From Streptomyces bicolor (lineage in GTDB: Bacteria; Actinomycetota; Actinomycetes; Streptomycetales; Streptomycetaceae), in contig NZ_JOFS01000020.1 of NCBI RefSeq assembly GCF_000719285.1, forward strand, positions 124,001 through 188,000: a DNA stretch of 64,000 nt, written 5' to 3'. How positions within the stretch are numbered: position 1 is the first letter of the stretch; each line of letters starts with the position of its first letter. Both the position numbers and the translations under genes were made by a program. Positions 43,225 to 56,602 of this stretch are shown here, piece after piece. The notes under the pieces are model-generated. The model saw only the letters and a program-made list of their open reading frames with translations. It did no database searches and was not told the DNA's origin.

Positions 43225-44640
43225 TCAATAAGCGCGCGCCACGACGGCGACGTTACCGGGTGCGTCGTCGGCGTCCGGCACCGACCCGTCCTCGGCGACC
43301 AGACACCGTACGGTCACGGCGTGCTCGGCCAGCCTGGCCTCGCCTTTTTCGCCGAGCGTCGCCCACGGGAGGCGCGCCCAACCGCCGGCGACGGCTGCCT
43401 CGACGGCCTCCTTGATCGTCGACACGTCGGCGGTGCGGGACTCACGCCGTTCGCGGGACTGGGCCAGCAGCAGCGCCTGATCTTCTTCGAGGACCGTGGG
43501 GAGAAGCCGTACGAGCGACTCGACGGGCACCGGCTCCTTGCCGCCCGGGATGCGGCGCGCCAGCATCGCCGTGCCGTTCTCCAGGTCACGGGGGCCGACC
43601 TCGACGCGGACCGGCACACCCTTGAGCTCCCAGTCGACGGCGCGGCGGCCGAAGGGGATGTCGGTGCGGTCGTCGACGTGGACGCGGATGCCGGCCGCCT
43701 TCAACTGCGCACCGATCTCACGGACCTTGGCCAGAACCGGCTCGTCGCCCTTGATCGCGAGCACGACGACCTGGATCTGCGCGAGGCGCGGCGGCACCCG
43801 CAGCCCGTTGTCATCCCCGTGAGTCATCACCAGGGCGCCGATCATGCGGGTGGTCGATCCCCAGGAGGTCTGCCAGACGAGTTCCTGCCCGCCTTCCTTC
43901 GACAGGTACCGCGTGTTGAAGGCCTTGGCGAAGTTCTGGCCCAGCTCATGGCTGGTCGCCATCTGCAGGGCCTTGCCGTCGCCCATCATGCCTTCGAGGG
44001 TGAGGGTGTTGATCGCGCCGGCGAAGCGCTCCTTGACGGTCTTGCGGCCGGGGACGACGTCCATCGCGAGGACGTTCACCATGAAGTCCTCGTAGACCTC
44101 GCGGTGGATGTACGCGGCGAAGTCGCGGGCGTCCTCGTACGTGGCGTGCGCGGTGTGACCCTCCTGCCACAGGAACTCCGTGGTCCGCAGGAAGAGACGC
44201 GGCCTGAGCTCCCAACGGACCACGTTCGCCCACTGGTTGATCAGCAGGGGCAGGTCGCGGTAGCTCTGCACCCACTTGGAGAAGTACTCGTTGATGATCA
44301 TCTCGGAGGTGGGGCGGACGACCGCGGGCTCCTCGAGCTCCTTGCCGCCGCCGTGTGTGACGACCGCGAGCTCCGGCGCGAAACCCTCGACGTGGTCCGC
44401 CTCGCGCGCGAGATACGACTGCGGGATCAGGAGCGGGAAGTACGCGTTCTGAGTGCCCGTCTCCTTGATGCGGGCGTCCATCTCGGCCTGCATCCGCTCC
44501 CACAGCCCGTACCCGTACGGCCGGATGACCATCGTGCCGCGCACCGGACCGTTGTCCGCCAGCTCCGCCTTGTTGATCAGCTCCTGGTACCAGCGCGGGA
44601 AGTCATGTGCCCGTGGCGTAAGAACGGGTGCCTTTGCCAT
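43225..44640 (-). CDS. proS: Prolyl-tRNA synthetase
   Basis: A 471 aa class II synthetase of the short (archaeal/eukaryote-like) type without the bacterial editing insertion. Motif 2 and 3 regions: RWELRPRLFLRTTEFLWQEGHTAH (in pieces) and WGSTTRMIGALVMTHGDD; anticodon-binding domain KVREIGAQLKAAGIRVHVDD. ATG 44640 follows a TACCAT -10-like box by six bases, suggesting a leaderless transcript. Confidence 0.95.
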   Translation of the reverse strand: MAKAPVLTPRAHDFPRWYQELINKAELADNGPVRGTMVIRPYGYGLWERMQAEMDARIKETGTQNAYFPLLIPQSYLAREADHVEGFAPELAVVTHGGGKELEEPAVVRPTSEMIINEYFSKWVQSYRDLPLLINQWANVVRWELRPRLFLRTTEFLWQEGHTAHATYEDARDFAAYIHREVYEDFMVNVLAMDVVPGRKTVKERFAGAINTLTLEGMMGDGKALQMATSHELGQNFAKAFNTRYLSKEGGQELVWQTSWGSTTRMIGALVMTHGDDNGLRVPPRLAQIQVVVLAIKGDEPVLAKVREIGAQLKAAGIRVHVDDRTDIPFGRRAVDWELKGVPVRVEVGPRDLENGTAMLARRIPGGKEPVPVESLVRLLPTVLEEDQALLLAQSRERRESRTADVSTIKEAVEAAVAGGWARLPWATLGEKGEARLAEHAVTVRCLVAEDGSVPDADDAPGNVAVVARAY

Positions 44641-44838
44641 GGCCAGATGGTACGGGCCCATGTTGCCGGAATGTGAATTTCGGCCACGGACACAGCGATC
44701 CGGCAAGCCGGGCTCCGCGACCCCTGGACGCGACGTCGAGCGCGGAGTTTCCTGGCATACGGGGGGAGCGCGAGCGCAAGTCACGGGGGCTACTGAATCG
44801 GGTACATCGTCAACTCTCGGTGGATTGGGGCGCTTTAC

Positions 44839-45696
44839 ATGACACCTACGCTCGTGCGGCAGCACCTGCCTCACGCGGGCGCGACACCCCGCGTGGACCT
44901 GTGTGCACGCGCGCGTGACTGGTCCGAGATCCAGGAGCGGATGCTGGTTCCGCTCTACGAGGCCGTCTACGAGCGACTGGACGTGGGCACCGGCACCCGG
45001 CTGCTGGGCCTCGGCTGCGGCAGCGGGCTCGCCCTTGTGCTGGCGGCGTCCAGAGGCGCGGCCGTCACCGGTGTCGAGTCCTCCGCCCCAGAACGACTGG
45101 ACCTCGCTCGGCAGCGGTTGCTGCCCGAGGCGTGGGGCACGCGCGCGCGTGTCGGCACCCGGCTCATCGACGGCTCGCCTCGTGACACGTCCGACGCGGG
45201 GGCGCCCCCTTACACCCTCGTGACCGCGTTCGAGCCCATCGGGTGCCTCGCGGGCGACTCCGAGGGGCTCGGTGAGGCGCTCGCGGCCGCGGTGCCGCTC
45301 GCCGGGCGCGGGGCGCCCGTGGTCCTCGCCGGCTGGGGGCCGCCGGAGCGCTGCGCCACCTCGTCCGTGCTGCGGGTCGCCACGAAGCTGGCCGATCCCC
45401 TGCGCAGCACGGGCAGTTGGCGCCCTGCCCTGCGCGACGACCTGGAGGAGGTCGCCCAGCGCGCGGGCCTGCGGCCCGACGGTTCCGGGCGGGTGGCCTG
45501 CCCCTTCGGCTACGCGGACGTCGACAGTGCCGTACGGGGACTGCTGTCGACGGGGCTGTTCGACGCGGCGATCTCCGCGACCGACCAGGCCCAGGTGGAC
45601 AAGGAGGTGACGGAGGCGCTGCATCCGCATCAGCGGCAGGACGGGACGGTGTGGATGCCGAACGTCTTCCGGTACCTGATCGCCCGCGTGCCCTGA
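44839..45696 (+). CDS. SAM-dependent methyltransferase
   Basis: A 285 aa Rossmann-fold methyltransferase: motif I LLGLGCGSGLAL, acidic motif VTGVESS, post-motif TLVTAFEPIG. The substrate is unknown. It reads opposite to its neighbours and its stop is 9 bp from the convergent ftsH stop. The C-terminal 80 residues are less typical of small-molecule methyltransferases. Confidence 0.85.
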   Translation: MTPTLVRQHLPHAGATPRVDLCARARDWSEIQERMLVPLYEAVYERLDVGTGTRLLGLGCGSGLALVLAASRGAAVTGVESSAPERLDLARQRLLPEAWGTRARVGTRLIDGSPRDTSDAGAPPYTLVTAFEPIGCLAGDSEGLGEALAAAVPLAGRGAPVVLAGWGPPERCATSSVLRVATKLADPLRSTGSWRPALRDDLEEVAQRAGLRPDGSGRVACPFGYADVDSAVRGLLSTGLFDAAISATDQAQVDKEVTEALHPHQRQDGTVWMPNVFRYLIARVP

Positions 45697-45705
45697 GCCT
45701 GTCCG

Positions 45706-47643
<1,938 letters not shown>

Positions 47644-47683
47644 ATCTGGACGTTACGGCAGATACCCGGCTACGGCACGCGCT

Positions 47684-47713
47684 GGGGGCGCCCCCATGAC
47701 GAGGGGCGCCCCC
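47684..47713 (-). terminator. Intrinsic hairpin after ffh
   Basis: GGGGGCGCCCC and GGGGCGCCCCC (47684-47713) form an 11-bp stem with an eight-base loop, 40 bp past the ffh stop. Confidence 0.7.
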
Positions 47714-47752
47714 ACTGACGTACGCGACGAGACGGTCGTACGAAACGAACCG

Positions 47753-49306
47753 TCAGCCCATGAACTTCTTGAACTCGTCCGGCAGCTCGAAGTCCTGTCC
47801 GGCCTGCTGACCCGGCAGCCCGAAGGCGCCGCCGCCCTGAGCCGCGGCGGCCCGGCGGGCGGCCTCCTCCTGCTCCTGCTGCTTGCGCTTCATCGGGTTG
47901 CCCGAGCGCTGCTTGCCCTTGGCCTTCTTCGGCTGCTTTTTGGCGCGGCCGGGACCGCCGCCCATGCCCGGCATCCCCGGCATACCGGGCATGCCGCCGC
48001 CCTGGGCCATGCGCGACATCATCTTGCGGGCCTCGAAGAACCGCTCGACGAGGTTCTTGACCGCGCTGACCTCGACACCGGAACCGCGGGCGATACGGGC
48101 GCGCCGCGAGCCGTTGATGATCGTCGGGTCCTGGCGCTCGCCCGGCGTCATCGACTTGATGATCGCGGCGGTGCGGTCGACGTCCCGCTCGTCGAGGTTG
48201 TTGATCTGGTCCTTGATCTGGCCCATGCCCGGGAGCATGCCGAGCAGCTTGGAGATGGAGCCCATCTTCCTGACCTGCTCCATCTGGGCCAGGAAGTCGT
48301 CGAGGGTGAAGTCCTGGCCCTTCTTGGAGGCCAGCTTCTCGGCCATCTTCTGGGCTTCGGCCTGGTCGAAGGTCTTCTCCGCCTGCTCGATCAGGGTGAG
48401 CAGGTCACCCATGTCGAGGATGCGGGAGGCCATCCGGTCCGGGTGGAAGGCGTCGAAGTCGTCGAGCTTCTCGCCGTTCGACGCGAACATGATCGGCTTG
48501 CCGGTGATCTGCCGGATCGACAGGGCGGCACCACCGCGGGCGTCACCGTCGAGCTTGGAGAGCACCACGCCGTCGAAGCCGACGCCGTCGCGGAACGCCT
48601 CGGCGGTGTTGACGGCGTCCTGACCGATCATGGCGTCGACGACGAACAGGATCTCGTCCGGCGAGACCGCGTCCCGGATGTCCGCGGCCTGCTGCATCAT
48701 CTCCTGGTCGATGCCCAGACGGCCGGCGGTGTCCACGATCACGATGTCGTGGACCCTGGTCCTGGCGTGCTCGATGGAGTCCTTGGCGACCTTGACCGGG
48801 TCACCGACGCCGTTACCCGGCTCCGGCGCGAAGACCGCGACACCGGCGCGCTCGGCGACGACGCTGAGCTGGTTGACGGCGTTGGGGCGCTGGAGGTCGG
48901 CGGCGACGAGCAGCGGGGAGTGGCCCTGCTCCTTCAGCCAGCGGCCGAGCTTGCCCGCGAGGGTGGTCTTACCGGCACCCTGCAGACCCGCCAGCATGAT
49001 CACGGTCGGCGGCTGCTTGGCGAACCGCAGGCGCCGGGTCTCGCCGCCGAGGATCGTCACGAGCTCGTCGTTCACGATCTTGAGGACCTGCTGGGCCGGG
49101 TTCAGCGCCCGGGACACCTCGGCGCCGAGGGCGCGCTCCTTGACGTTCTTGATGAACGTCCGGACGACCGGCAGCGCCACGTCCGCTTCGAGGAGTGCGA
49201 TGCGGATCTCGCGCGCGGTGGCGTCGATGTCCGCCTCTGAGAGCCGTCCCTTGCCGCGCAGGTTCTTGAAAGTCGCTGAGAGGCGATCGGAGAGAGTATC
49301 GAACAC
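47753..49306 (-). CDS. ffh: Signal recognition particle protein
   Basis: A 517 aa SRP54: N domain, G domain with GLQGAGKTTLAGKL, DTAGRL and TKLDGDARGGAAL-like motifs, then the Met-rich M domain that binds 4.5S RNA and signal peptides (residues about 300-460). The C-terminal 60 residues are Gly/Met- and Gln-rich. It partners FtsY, encoded 7 kb away. GTG start. Confidence 0.96.
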   Translation of the reverse strand: MFDTLSDRLSATFKNLRGKGRLSEADIDATAREIRIALLEADVALPVVRTFIKNVKERALGAEVSRALNPAQQVLKIVNDELVTILGGETRRLRFAKQPPTVIMLAGLQGAGKTTLAGKLGRWLKEQGHSPLLVAADLQRPNAVNQLSVVAERAGVAVFAPEPGNGVGDPVKVAKDSIEHARTRVHDIVIVDTAGRLGIDQEMMQQAADIRDAVSPDEILFVVDAMIGQDAVNTAEAFRDGVGFDGVVLSKLDGDARGGAALSIRQITGKPIMFASNGEKLDDFDAFHPDRMASRILDMGDLLTLIEQAEKTFDQAEAQKMAEKLASKKGQDFTLDDFLAQMEQVRKMGSISKLLGMLPGMGQIKDQINNLDERDVDRTAAIIKSMTPGERQDPTIINGSRRARIARGSGVEVSAVKNLVERFFEARKMMSRMAQGGGMPGMPGMPGMGGGPGRAKKQPKKAKGKQRSGNPMKRKQQEQEEAARRAAAAQGGGAFGLPGQQAGQDFELPDEFKKFMG

Positions 49307-49350
49307 GGCGCTCGCGGTCCTCGGGGTCGGTGGCAGCTGGGAATCGCCCT

Positions 49351-49389
49351 CCAGGGTATCCCGGCGACGCAGGTTGCCGGGATCCCTGG
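49351..49389 (-). terminator. Strong hairpin after glnD
   Basis: CCAGGG-T-ATCCCGGC (49351-49365) pairs with GCCGGGATCCCTGG (49376-49389): 14 bp with one bulged T. It ends the amtB-glnK-glnD transcript, 77 bp past glnD. Confidence 0.75.
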
Positions 49390-49465
49390 TTCAGGGCCTG
49401 TCCTTCGGATCGGCTCGGGGACGCGGGCCCTGGCACGCACTCCCCCGAGCTCTGCGAGCAGGGCC

Positions 49466-51913
49466 CTAGCCCCGCAACGTCTCCTCCAGCTTGCGCGCCA
49501 CGGCAGCCGCCTCGTCGCCGGGCAGCGGGGCGCCCTCGGGCCCTGTGACATAGAACGCGTCGACGGCGTTGGCGCCGAGTGTGCTGACATGCGCACTGCG
49601 CACCCGCACGCTGGCGTCCTCCAGGGCCCGGCCGATCCGGAACAGCAGCCCCGGCGCGTCCTGGGCGCGGACCTCGATCACCGTGGCCAGCCGGGAGGCG
49701 GCCGGGTGGACCGACACCCTGGGCGGTGGCGGCACGACGCCCCGGCGGCGCGGATACGCCGCGTCCCGCTCGGCGAGGCGGCCGGCGATGTCCAGGGAGC
49801 CGTCCAGGGCCCGTACGAGGTCGGCGCGCAGTCGGGCGGCCTGCGGCAGGGAGCCGTACTCCGCGGCGACCCGCCAGTTCAGCAGCAGCACGGAGCCCTC
49901 GACGCCGTCGGGCAGGTCCTGGGCGCGCAGTTCGGCCGTACGGACGGTCAGGCGGTGCATCGCCAGGACGCCGGCCACCGCGGGCAGCACGCCCGGCTGG
50001 TCCGGTACGGCGATGAGGAGCTCCACGCCGAGCGGCTCCGGGTCGCCCGAGGGCTGCTCCTCGGCCGGCGGCTCGGTCTGGGCGCGCAGTGACAGTACGG
50101 GGCTGCCGGTCGCCATCGCCTCGATGGCGAGCCGTTCCTGCTCGGCGGTGGGCGCGGCGGCCTCGGGCTCGTCCGGGTCGTCCCCGGCGAGCACGGCTGC
50201 GACCCGTTTCACCAGGTCGGCGACGAGTGAGCCGCGCCAGGACGACCAGGCCGCCGGGCCCGTGGCCAGGGCGTCCGCCTCGGTCAGGGCGTGCAGCAGT
50301 TCCAGGGTGCCCTGCGAGCCGACCGCCTCGGCGACCGAGCGCACGGTGGCCGGGTCCTCCAGGTCACGCCGGGTGGCCGTGTCGACGAGCAGCAGGTGAT
50401 GGCGTACCAGCGTGGAGAGCACCGTCACGTCGTCGCGGTCGAAGCCGATGCGCGCGGCCACGTCCTTGACGATGATCTCGCCGGCCACCGAGTGGTCGCC
50501 GGGCCAGCCCTTGCCGATGTCGTGCAGCAGCGCGGCGACCAGCAGGAGGTCGGGGCGGTGGACGCGGCGGGTGAACTCGGAGGCGCGGACCGCCGTCTCG
50601 ATGAGGTGCCGGTCGACGGTCCAGACATGCACGGCGTTGCGCTGCGGGCGGCAGCGCACCCGCTCCCAGTCGGGGAGGAAGCGGGTGATCAGCCCCTCGG
50701 CCTCCAGCGCCTCCCACACGTCGACGGTCGGGCGGCCGGAGCCCAGCAGGGTCACGAGCTGCTCGCGGGCCTCGGCGGGCCACGGCGTGGGCAGGGCGCG
50801 CCCGGTGGCCGCCATGCGCCGGACGGCGTGCAGGGAGAGCGGGAGTCCGGCCTGTGCGGCGGCGGCCGCGGCGCGCAGTGGGAGTACGGGGTCGCGTTCG
50901 GGGCGCGCGGCACGGGCGAGCACCACCTCGCCGTCCTGCTCCACCACACCCTCCGCCAGCGGAGAGCGCTCGGCGGGCGGCTTTCCGCCGCCCAGCATGG
51001 CGCGCAGCCGGGGCCGCACGGCGCGCGATCGCAGCACGCGCCCCACTTCGCGCCAAGTGACATCGCTGGCATACGAGATGACCCGCGCCGCCTCGTACAC
51101 CTGCCGCAGCAGGGTGTCGGCGTCGAGCAGTCCGAGCTCGGTGGCGACCTGGTCCTGCTCCTGCAGCGCCAGCCGGTCGGTCGCGCGCCCGGTGGTGAGG
51201 TGCAGGGCGTCGCGTACGTCGAGCAGCCGGCGCCGGGCGTCGTCGAGGCCCTCGCGCGGGGCGTCGGCCAGCCAGGACGCGGCGACGGCGCGCAGGATGG
51301 TGGCGTCCCGCAGACCGCCGCGCGCCTCCTTCAGGTCGGGTTCCAGGAGGTACTGCAGCTCGCCCTGGCGCTCGGCGCGTTCGGCGGACAGCTCCTGGAG
51401 TTCGGGCAAGCGCTTGGGCGCCTGGTTGCGCCAGTCGGCCAGGATCGACGTACGCAGTCCCGCTGTCAGGCCGAGGTCGCCCGCGATGTGCCGGGCGTCG
51501 AGCAGGCCCAGCTGGACCTTGAGGTCCTCGCCGGCGGTCTTGCGGGCCTCGGCGGGGGTGCGCACGGAGTGGTCGAGGGCGAGGCCGAGGTCCCAGACCG
51601 GGTACCAGATGCGGTCGGCCAGGGCGGCCACCGCCTGGCTGTCGCCTCCGTCGTGCAGCAGGAGCAGGTCCAGGTCGCTGCGCGGGGACAGCTCGCCGCG
51701 GCCGTAGCCGCCGACGGCGACCAGGGAGACGCCACGCAGCCCTTCGGCACCGGCGGCGAACAGGCCGGTCAGCCACTCGTCGGTCAGTTCCGCGAGGGCG
51801 GAACGGCGCGGCGGCCCGGACCGCGCCCCCTCGGTGAGGAGGCGCAGCCGGGCCGCCGCGTAGCCGCTGGGTCCCGAGTCCTCTGCTTCGTTGTGCACAT
51901 CCGTACTCGACAC
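49466..51913 (-). CDS. glnD: PII-protein nucleotidyltransferase GlnD
   Basis: An 815 aa bifunctional regulator: nucleotidyltransferase domain (GGYGRGELSPRSDLDLLLL in parts), GlnD linker domain, HD phosphodiesterase domain (LLHDIGKGWPGDHS) and two C-terminal ACT domains that sense glutamine. In Streptomyces the homologue adenylylates, rather than uridylylates, GlnK. GTG 51913 lies 24 bp after the glnK stop. Confidence 0.94.
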   Translation of the reverse strand: MSSTDVHNEAEDSGPSGYAAARLRLLTEGARSGPPRRSALAELTDEWLTGLFAAGAEGLRGVSLVAVGGYGRGELSPRSDLDLLLLHDGGDSQAVAALADRIWYPVWDLGLALDHSVRTPAEARKTAGEDLKVQLGLLDARHIAGDLGLTAGLRTSILADWRNQAPKRLPELQELSAERAERQGELQYLLEPDLKEARGGLRDATILRAVAASWLADAPREGLDDARRRLLDVRDALHLTTGRATDRLALQEQDQVATELGLLDADTLLRQVYEAARVISYASDVTWREVGRVLRSRAVRPRLRAMLGGGKPPAERSPLAEGVVEQDGEVVLARAARPERDPVLPLRAAAAAAQAGLPLSLHAVRRMAATGRALPTPWPAEAREQLVTLLGSGRPTVDVWEALEAEGLITRFLPDWERVRCRPQRNAVHVWTVDRHLIETAVRASEFTRRVHRPDLLLVAALLHDIGKGWPGDHSVAGEIIVKDVAARIGFDRDDVTVLSTLVRHHLLLVDTATRRDLEDPATVRSVAEAVGSQGTLELLHALTEADALATGPAAWSSWRGSLVADLVKRVAAVLAGDDPDEPEAAAPTAEQERLAIEAMATGSPVLSLRAQTEPPAEEQPSGDPEPLGVELLIAVPDQPGVLPAVAGVLAMHRLTVRTAELRAQDLPDGVEGSVLLLNWRVAAEYGSLPQAARLRADLVRALDGSLDIAGRLAERDAAYPRRRGVVPPPPRVSVHPAASRLATVIEVRAQDAPGLLFRIGRALEDASVRVRSAHVSTLGANAVDAFYVTGPEGAPLPGDEAAAVARKLEETLRG

Positions 51914-51937
51914 CCAGCAGCTCCTGTTCTTCTTCTG

Positions 51938-53628
<1,691 letters not shown>

Positions 53629-53963
53629 CGGCGTCTCCTCGTGGTTGGTACGGCCCCGTGCGGGCGAAGCCTGAGCGGATTGAGGGGTGGGCCGGTTATG
53701 CGCCACGAGATTGGCGCAGCGCGGTTTCGGTGGAAGCCCCTCGTTGTTTCGCCACCGTGACGAAGGCGCCCTGCGTGTTACGCGTTGATGAACTCCGAGA
53801 TGTTGCGCTGCACGATCGTTATCGTGGCGCAACCTTCACGGAGGGAAACGAAACCGGCCGCGGTCGGCCTTCCGATGACCTGGCATGGGGGAGCCGAGTC
53901 GGGCAGTTCGGGAGGGCCGGCCGCGGCCGGGGTTCTGGGGTTTCTGGGTTTCGCCCGGGTCGG
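53629..53963. other. amtB promoter region
   Basis: 335 bp between nsdA and amtB, both on the minus strand. It contains the GlnR-like site at 53746-53781 and several further GTnAC and GAAAC-like half-sites on both strands. No gene seen. Confidence 0.55.
53746..53781 (-). promoter_or_regulatory. Candidate GlnR box of the amtB operon
   Basis: On the minus strand GTCAC-n6-GAAAC (53761-53746) matches the GlnR a- and b-site pair exactly. A further GTAAC lies 20 bp upstream (53781-53777), where the consensus spacing would be 22. The site is about 120 bp upstream of amtB, a known GlnR target in Streptomyces. Confidence 0.65.
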
Positions 53964-55457
53964 TCAGACCGCCTCCGCGGTCTCCGGCAGCTCCACGGCG
54001 AGCTTGTCGGTGAGGTCCACGACCTCGGCGAGATCCCCGAAGTCACGGGCGGCCGTGTCCACCGTCTTTCGAATACGAGTGTTGACGCGCTCGGAGCGCA
54101 CCTTCTTGGCGATGTGCATGGCCTGCTCGGCGTAGACCGCGCTCTGCTCGGGCTCACGCCGCAACAGGTGCACCGTGGCCATGCCGATGAGGTTCAGTGC
54201 GTACGACCGCTGGTGCTCGCCGTCCTTCGCGAACAGGTCCACGGCCCGCCGCATCACCGGCTCGGCCAGCGAGGCGTACGTGGGGCTGCGGCCGGCGACA
54301 TAGGCGAGGTCGCGGTAGGAGTGGGAGTTCTCGCCGTACAGCTCGGCCTCGGAGAAGAAGCGGATCCAGTCCGGGTCCGGCTCGTCCCACTCGTCGGACT
54401 CGGCGAAGGTGTCCTCGGCCATCCGGACCGCCCGCTTGCACTTGCCGGGCTGACCCATGTTGGCGTAGGCGCGGGCCTCCATCGCATACAGCATCGACTG
54501 GGTGCGCGGGCTCGCGCAGTCCCGGCTGCCGTACTGCGCGAGGTGGATCAGCTCCAGGGCGTCGTCGGGCCGGCCGAGGTGGATCATCTGGCGGCTCATG
54601 CTGGAGAGGATGTACGAGCCGAGCGGCCGGTCGCCCGCCTCCTTGGCGGCGTGCAGCGCGAGGACGAAGTACTTCTGCGCGGTCGGCTGGAGACCGACGT
54701 CGTAGGACATCCAGCCGGCCAGCTCCGCCAGCTCGGCGGCGACCTTGAACAGCTTGCGGGTGGTGGCCTCGGGCTGCGGCTCCTGGAGCAGGTCGGTCAC
54801 CTCGTGCAGTTGGCCGACGACCGCCTTGCGGCGCAGACCGCCGCCGCACTGGGCGTCCCACTGCCGGAACATCACGGTGGTGGACTCCAGCAGGTCCAGC
54901 TCGGGCTTCGACAGACGGCCACGCGCGCGTGAGGACGGGACGGGTCCGGGCTCCTGGTACGGCGCGGGCGGCGCGGGGACCAGCCAGCGCTGCATCGGCT
55001 CGATGAGGGACGGGCCGGCGGACAGGGCGAGCGAGGTCCCGAGGAAGCCGCGCCGGGCCAGCATCAGGTCGCTGCGCGAGAACTCGCTCAGCAGGGCCAC
55101 CGTCTGCGGGCCCGTCCAGGGCAGGTCGACACCGGACACGGAGGGTGACTGACGGGCGGCGCGCAGGCCGAGGTCCTCGACGGAGACGACGCAGCCGAAC
55201 CGCTCGGAGAACAGCTCGGACAGGATCCGCGGGATCGGCTCGCGCGGGTTCTCGCCGTCCAGCCAGCGCCGTACCCGCGAGGTGTCCGTGGAGATGTGGT
55301 TGGCGCCCAACTGGCGGGCTCGGCGGTTCACTTGGCGGGCCAGTTCGCCCTTCGACCAGCCGCTGCGCACGAACCAGGACGCGAGCAGCTCGTTGGGGCG
55401 CTTGTCAGCGTGCGATGCGCCACCAGCACTCGTACCGCTTCCGCTGTTGCCGCTCAC
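53964..55457 (-). CDS. nsdA: NsdA-like negative regulator of differentiation
   Basis: A 497 aa protein: N-terminal putative DNA-binding region (residues about 20-100, WFVRSGWSKGELARQVNRRAR and RVRRWLDGENPREPIPRIL) and a C-terminal TPR-like helical array. Length, content and position next to amtB match NsdA, which represses sporulation and antibiotic production in S. coelicolor. GTG 55457 is chosen for its GGGG upstream; a TTG at 55502 is in frame. Confidence 0.88.
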   Translation of the reverse strand: MSGNSGSGTSAGGASHADKRPNELLASWFVRSGWSKGELARQVNRRARQLGANHISTDTSRVRRWLDGENPREPIPRILSELFSERFGCVVSVEDLGLRAARQSPSVSGVDLPWTGPQTVALLSEFSRSDLMLARRGFLGTSLALSAGPSLIEPMQRWLVPAPPAPYQEPGPVPSSRARGRLSKPELDLLESTTVMFRQWDAQCGGGLRRKAVVGQLHEVTDLLQEPQPEATTRKLFKVAAELAELAGWMSYDVGLQPTAQKYFVLALHAAKEAGDRPLGSYILSSMSRQMIHLGRPDDALELIHLAQYGSRDCASPRTQSMLYAMEARAYANMGQPGKCKRAVRMAEDTFAESDEWDEPDPDWIRFFSEAELYGENSHSYRDLAYVAGRSPTYASLAEPVMRRAVDLFAKDGEHQRSYALNLIGMATVHLLRREPEQSAVYAEQAMHIAKKVRSERVNTRIRKTVDTAARDFGDLAEVVDLTDKLAVELPETAEAV

Positions 55458-55915
55458 TGGAACGCCCCCATCCCTTGGACCACTTGTCACCGAGTGCGCC
55501 AAGCCCTATCAGAATGCCGGTAAACACGGTCGCCCGTCCGGCAGTTCTCACCCTTCGAACGGAAAGCCGACTTGCCCCCGGCATACCCACGAGCGCATGT
55601 GCCCCGAGGCTCCGTGCACTCACAGTAATCCTACGATCACGCCCCCAGCCATGGCGATCCCGGAATCGCCACCATTCGCCACCCCTTCGAATGAACTAAC
55701 GGTGGCGTCTCCGCGATTCACTTGACATAGGACGGCCGGGAGTGGGCGTAGCGAAGCACCCAGGGGCGCGCGTCGCCGAGTCCGCGACCCGGGGCACTTC
55801 CGAGCGCCACGTGAACTGAGCGGCGTCACTGGGTAACCGGCCGCCGAGGAACACAGAGGGTCACGAACCGAATTCGCGTCGTAACCACGGGCGCGCTGGA
55901 CCCGTTGGAGGGGGC
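55458..55915. other. Divergent intergenic region between nsdA and the prim-pol gene
   Basis: 458 bp. It contains an inverted pair CGCCACC (55667-55673) / GGTGGCG (55701-55707) and a TTGACA on the plus strand at 55722-55727 without a well-spaced -10. A possible 33-codon frame (minus, 55620-55721) is noted in the findings but not called as a gene. Confidence 0.5.
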
Positions 55916-56572
55916 ATGGGCTTCACGATCGGCGGCATCCGGGAGATCCGATCCGGCTCGCGGCGACGCGGCCGCTTCTCGGAGTGCACCTCCGTCGCCG
56001 AGTTCACGGGGTTGTGGGGCTGGGACGTGGTGCCCGGCGCGCGAACCTCGGCGGGCGCCTGTTCGTGCGGCCGCTCCGACTGCGACGCGCCCGGCGCTCA
56101 CCCCCTCGACTTCGCGCCGGAGGTTCCGGCCGGGGCCACACTCGACGAGGTCGCCAAGGCGTGGTCGGAGTTTCCGGGCGCCGCGGTGATGCTGCCGGTC
56201 GGGCGGGCGTTCGACGTGATCGAGGTGGCCGAGCCCGCCGGGCGCCGCGCGCTGACCCGGCTCGAGCGCATGGGCCTCCCCCTCGGCCCGGTCACCGCCA
56301 CCCCCGAGGGCCGCGCCCATTTCTTCGTCGCCCCCGGCGCCGCCGCCGAGCTCCCCGAGCTCCTCTACCGCATGGGCTGGGACGACCCGACCCACCTCGA
56401 CCTGCGCGGCCTCGGGCCCGGTACGCACATCACGGCTCCGCCGTCCGACCGGGGCGGACTGGGTCCGGTGCGCTGGCTGCGGCCGCCCGCGCTGGACACG
56501 GCGACGAAGCCGCCGGCGGCGCGGTTGCTGCTGGGCACGCTGGCGTATGTGGCGCACCGGTCGCGGGCGTAA
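55916..56572 (+). CDS. Stand-alone bifunctional DNA primase/polymerase-like (prim-pol) protein
   Basis: A 218 aa protein resembling the N-terminal prim-pol domain of plasmid and phage replication proteins: WGWDVVPGAR near the start, CSCGRSDCDAPGAHP (a Cys cluster seen in the family) and AWSEFPGAAVMLPVGRAFDVIEV. The catalytic DxD expected in an active enzyme is not obvious (the segment reads FDVIEVA), so it may be inactive. GGAGGGGG precedes ATG 55916. It is conserved at this locus in Streptomyces as I recall. Confidence 0.75.
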   Translation: MGFTIGGIREIRSGSRRRGRFSECTSVAEFTGLWGWDVVPGARTSAGACSCGRSDCDAPGAHPLDFAPEVPAGATLDEVAKAWSEFPGAAVMLPVGRAFDVIEVAEPAGRRALTRLERMGLPLGPVTATPEGRAHFFVAPGAAAELPELLYRMGWDDPTHLDLRGLGPGTHITAPPSDRGGLGPVRWLRPPALDTATKPPAARLLLGTLAYVAHRSRA

Positions 56573-56602
56573 CAGGAGCACAACCCTCACAGCCGTCACA
56601 GC

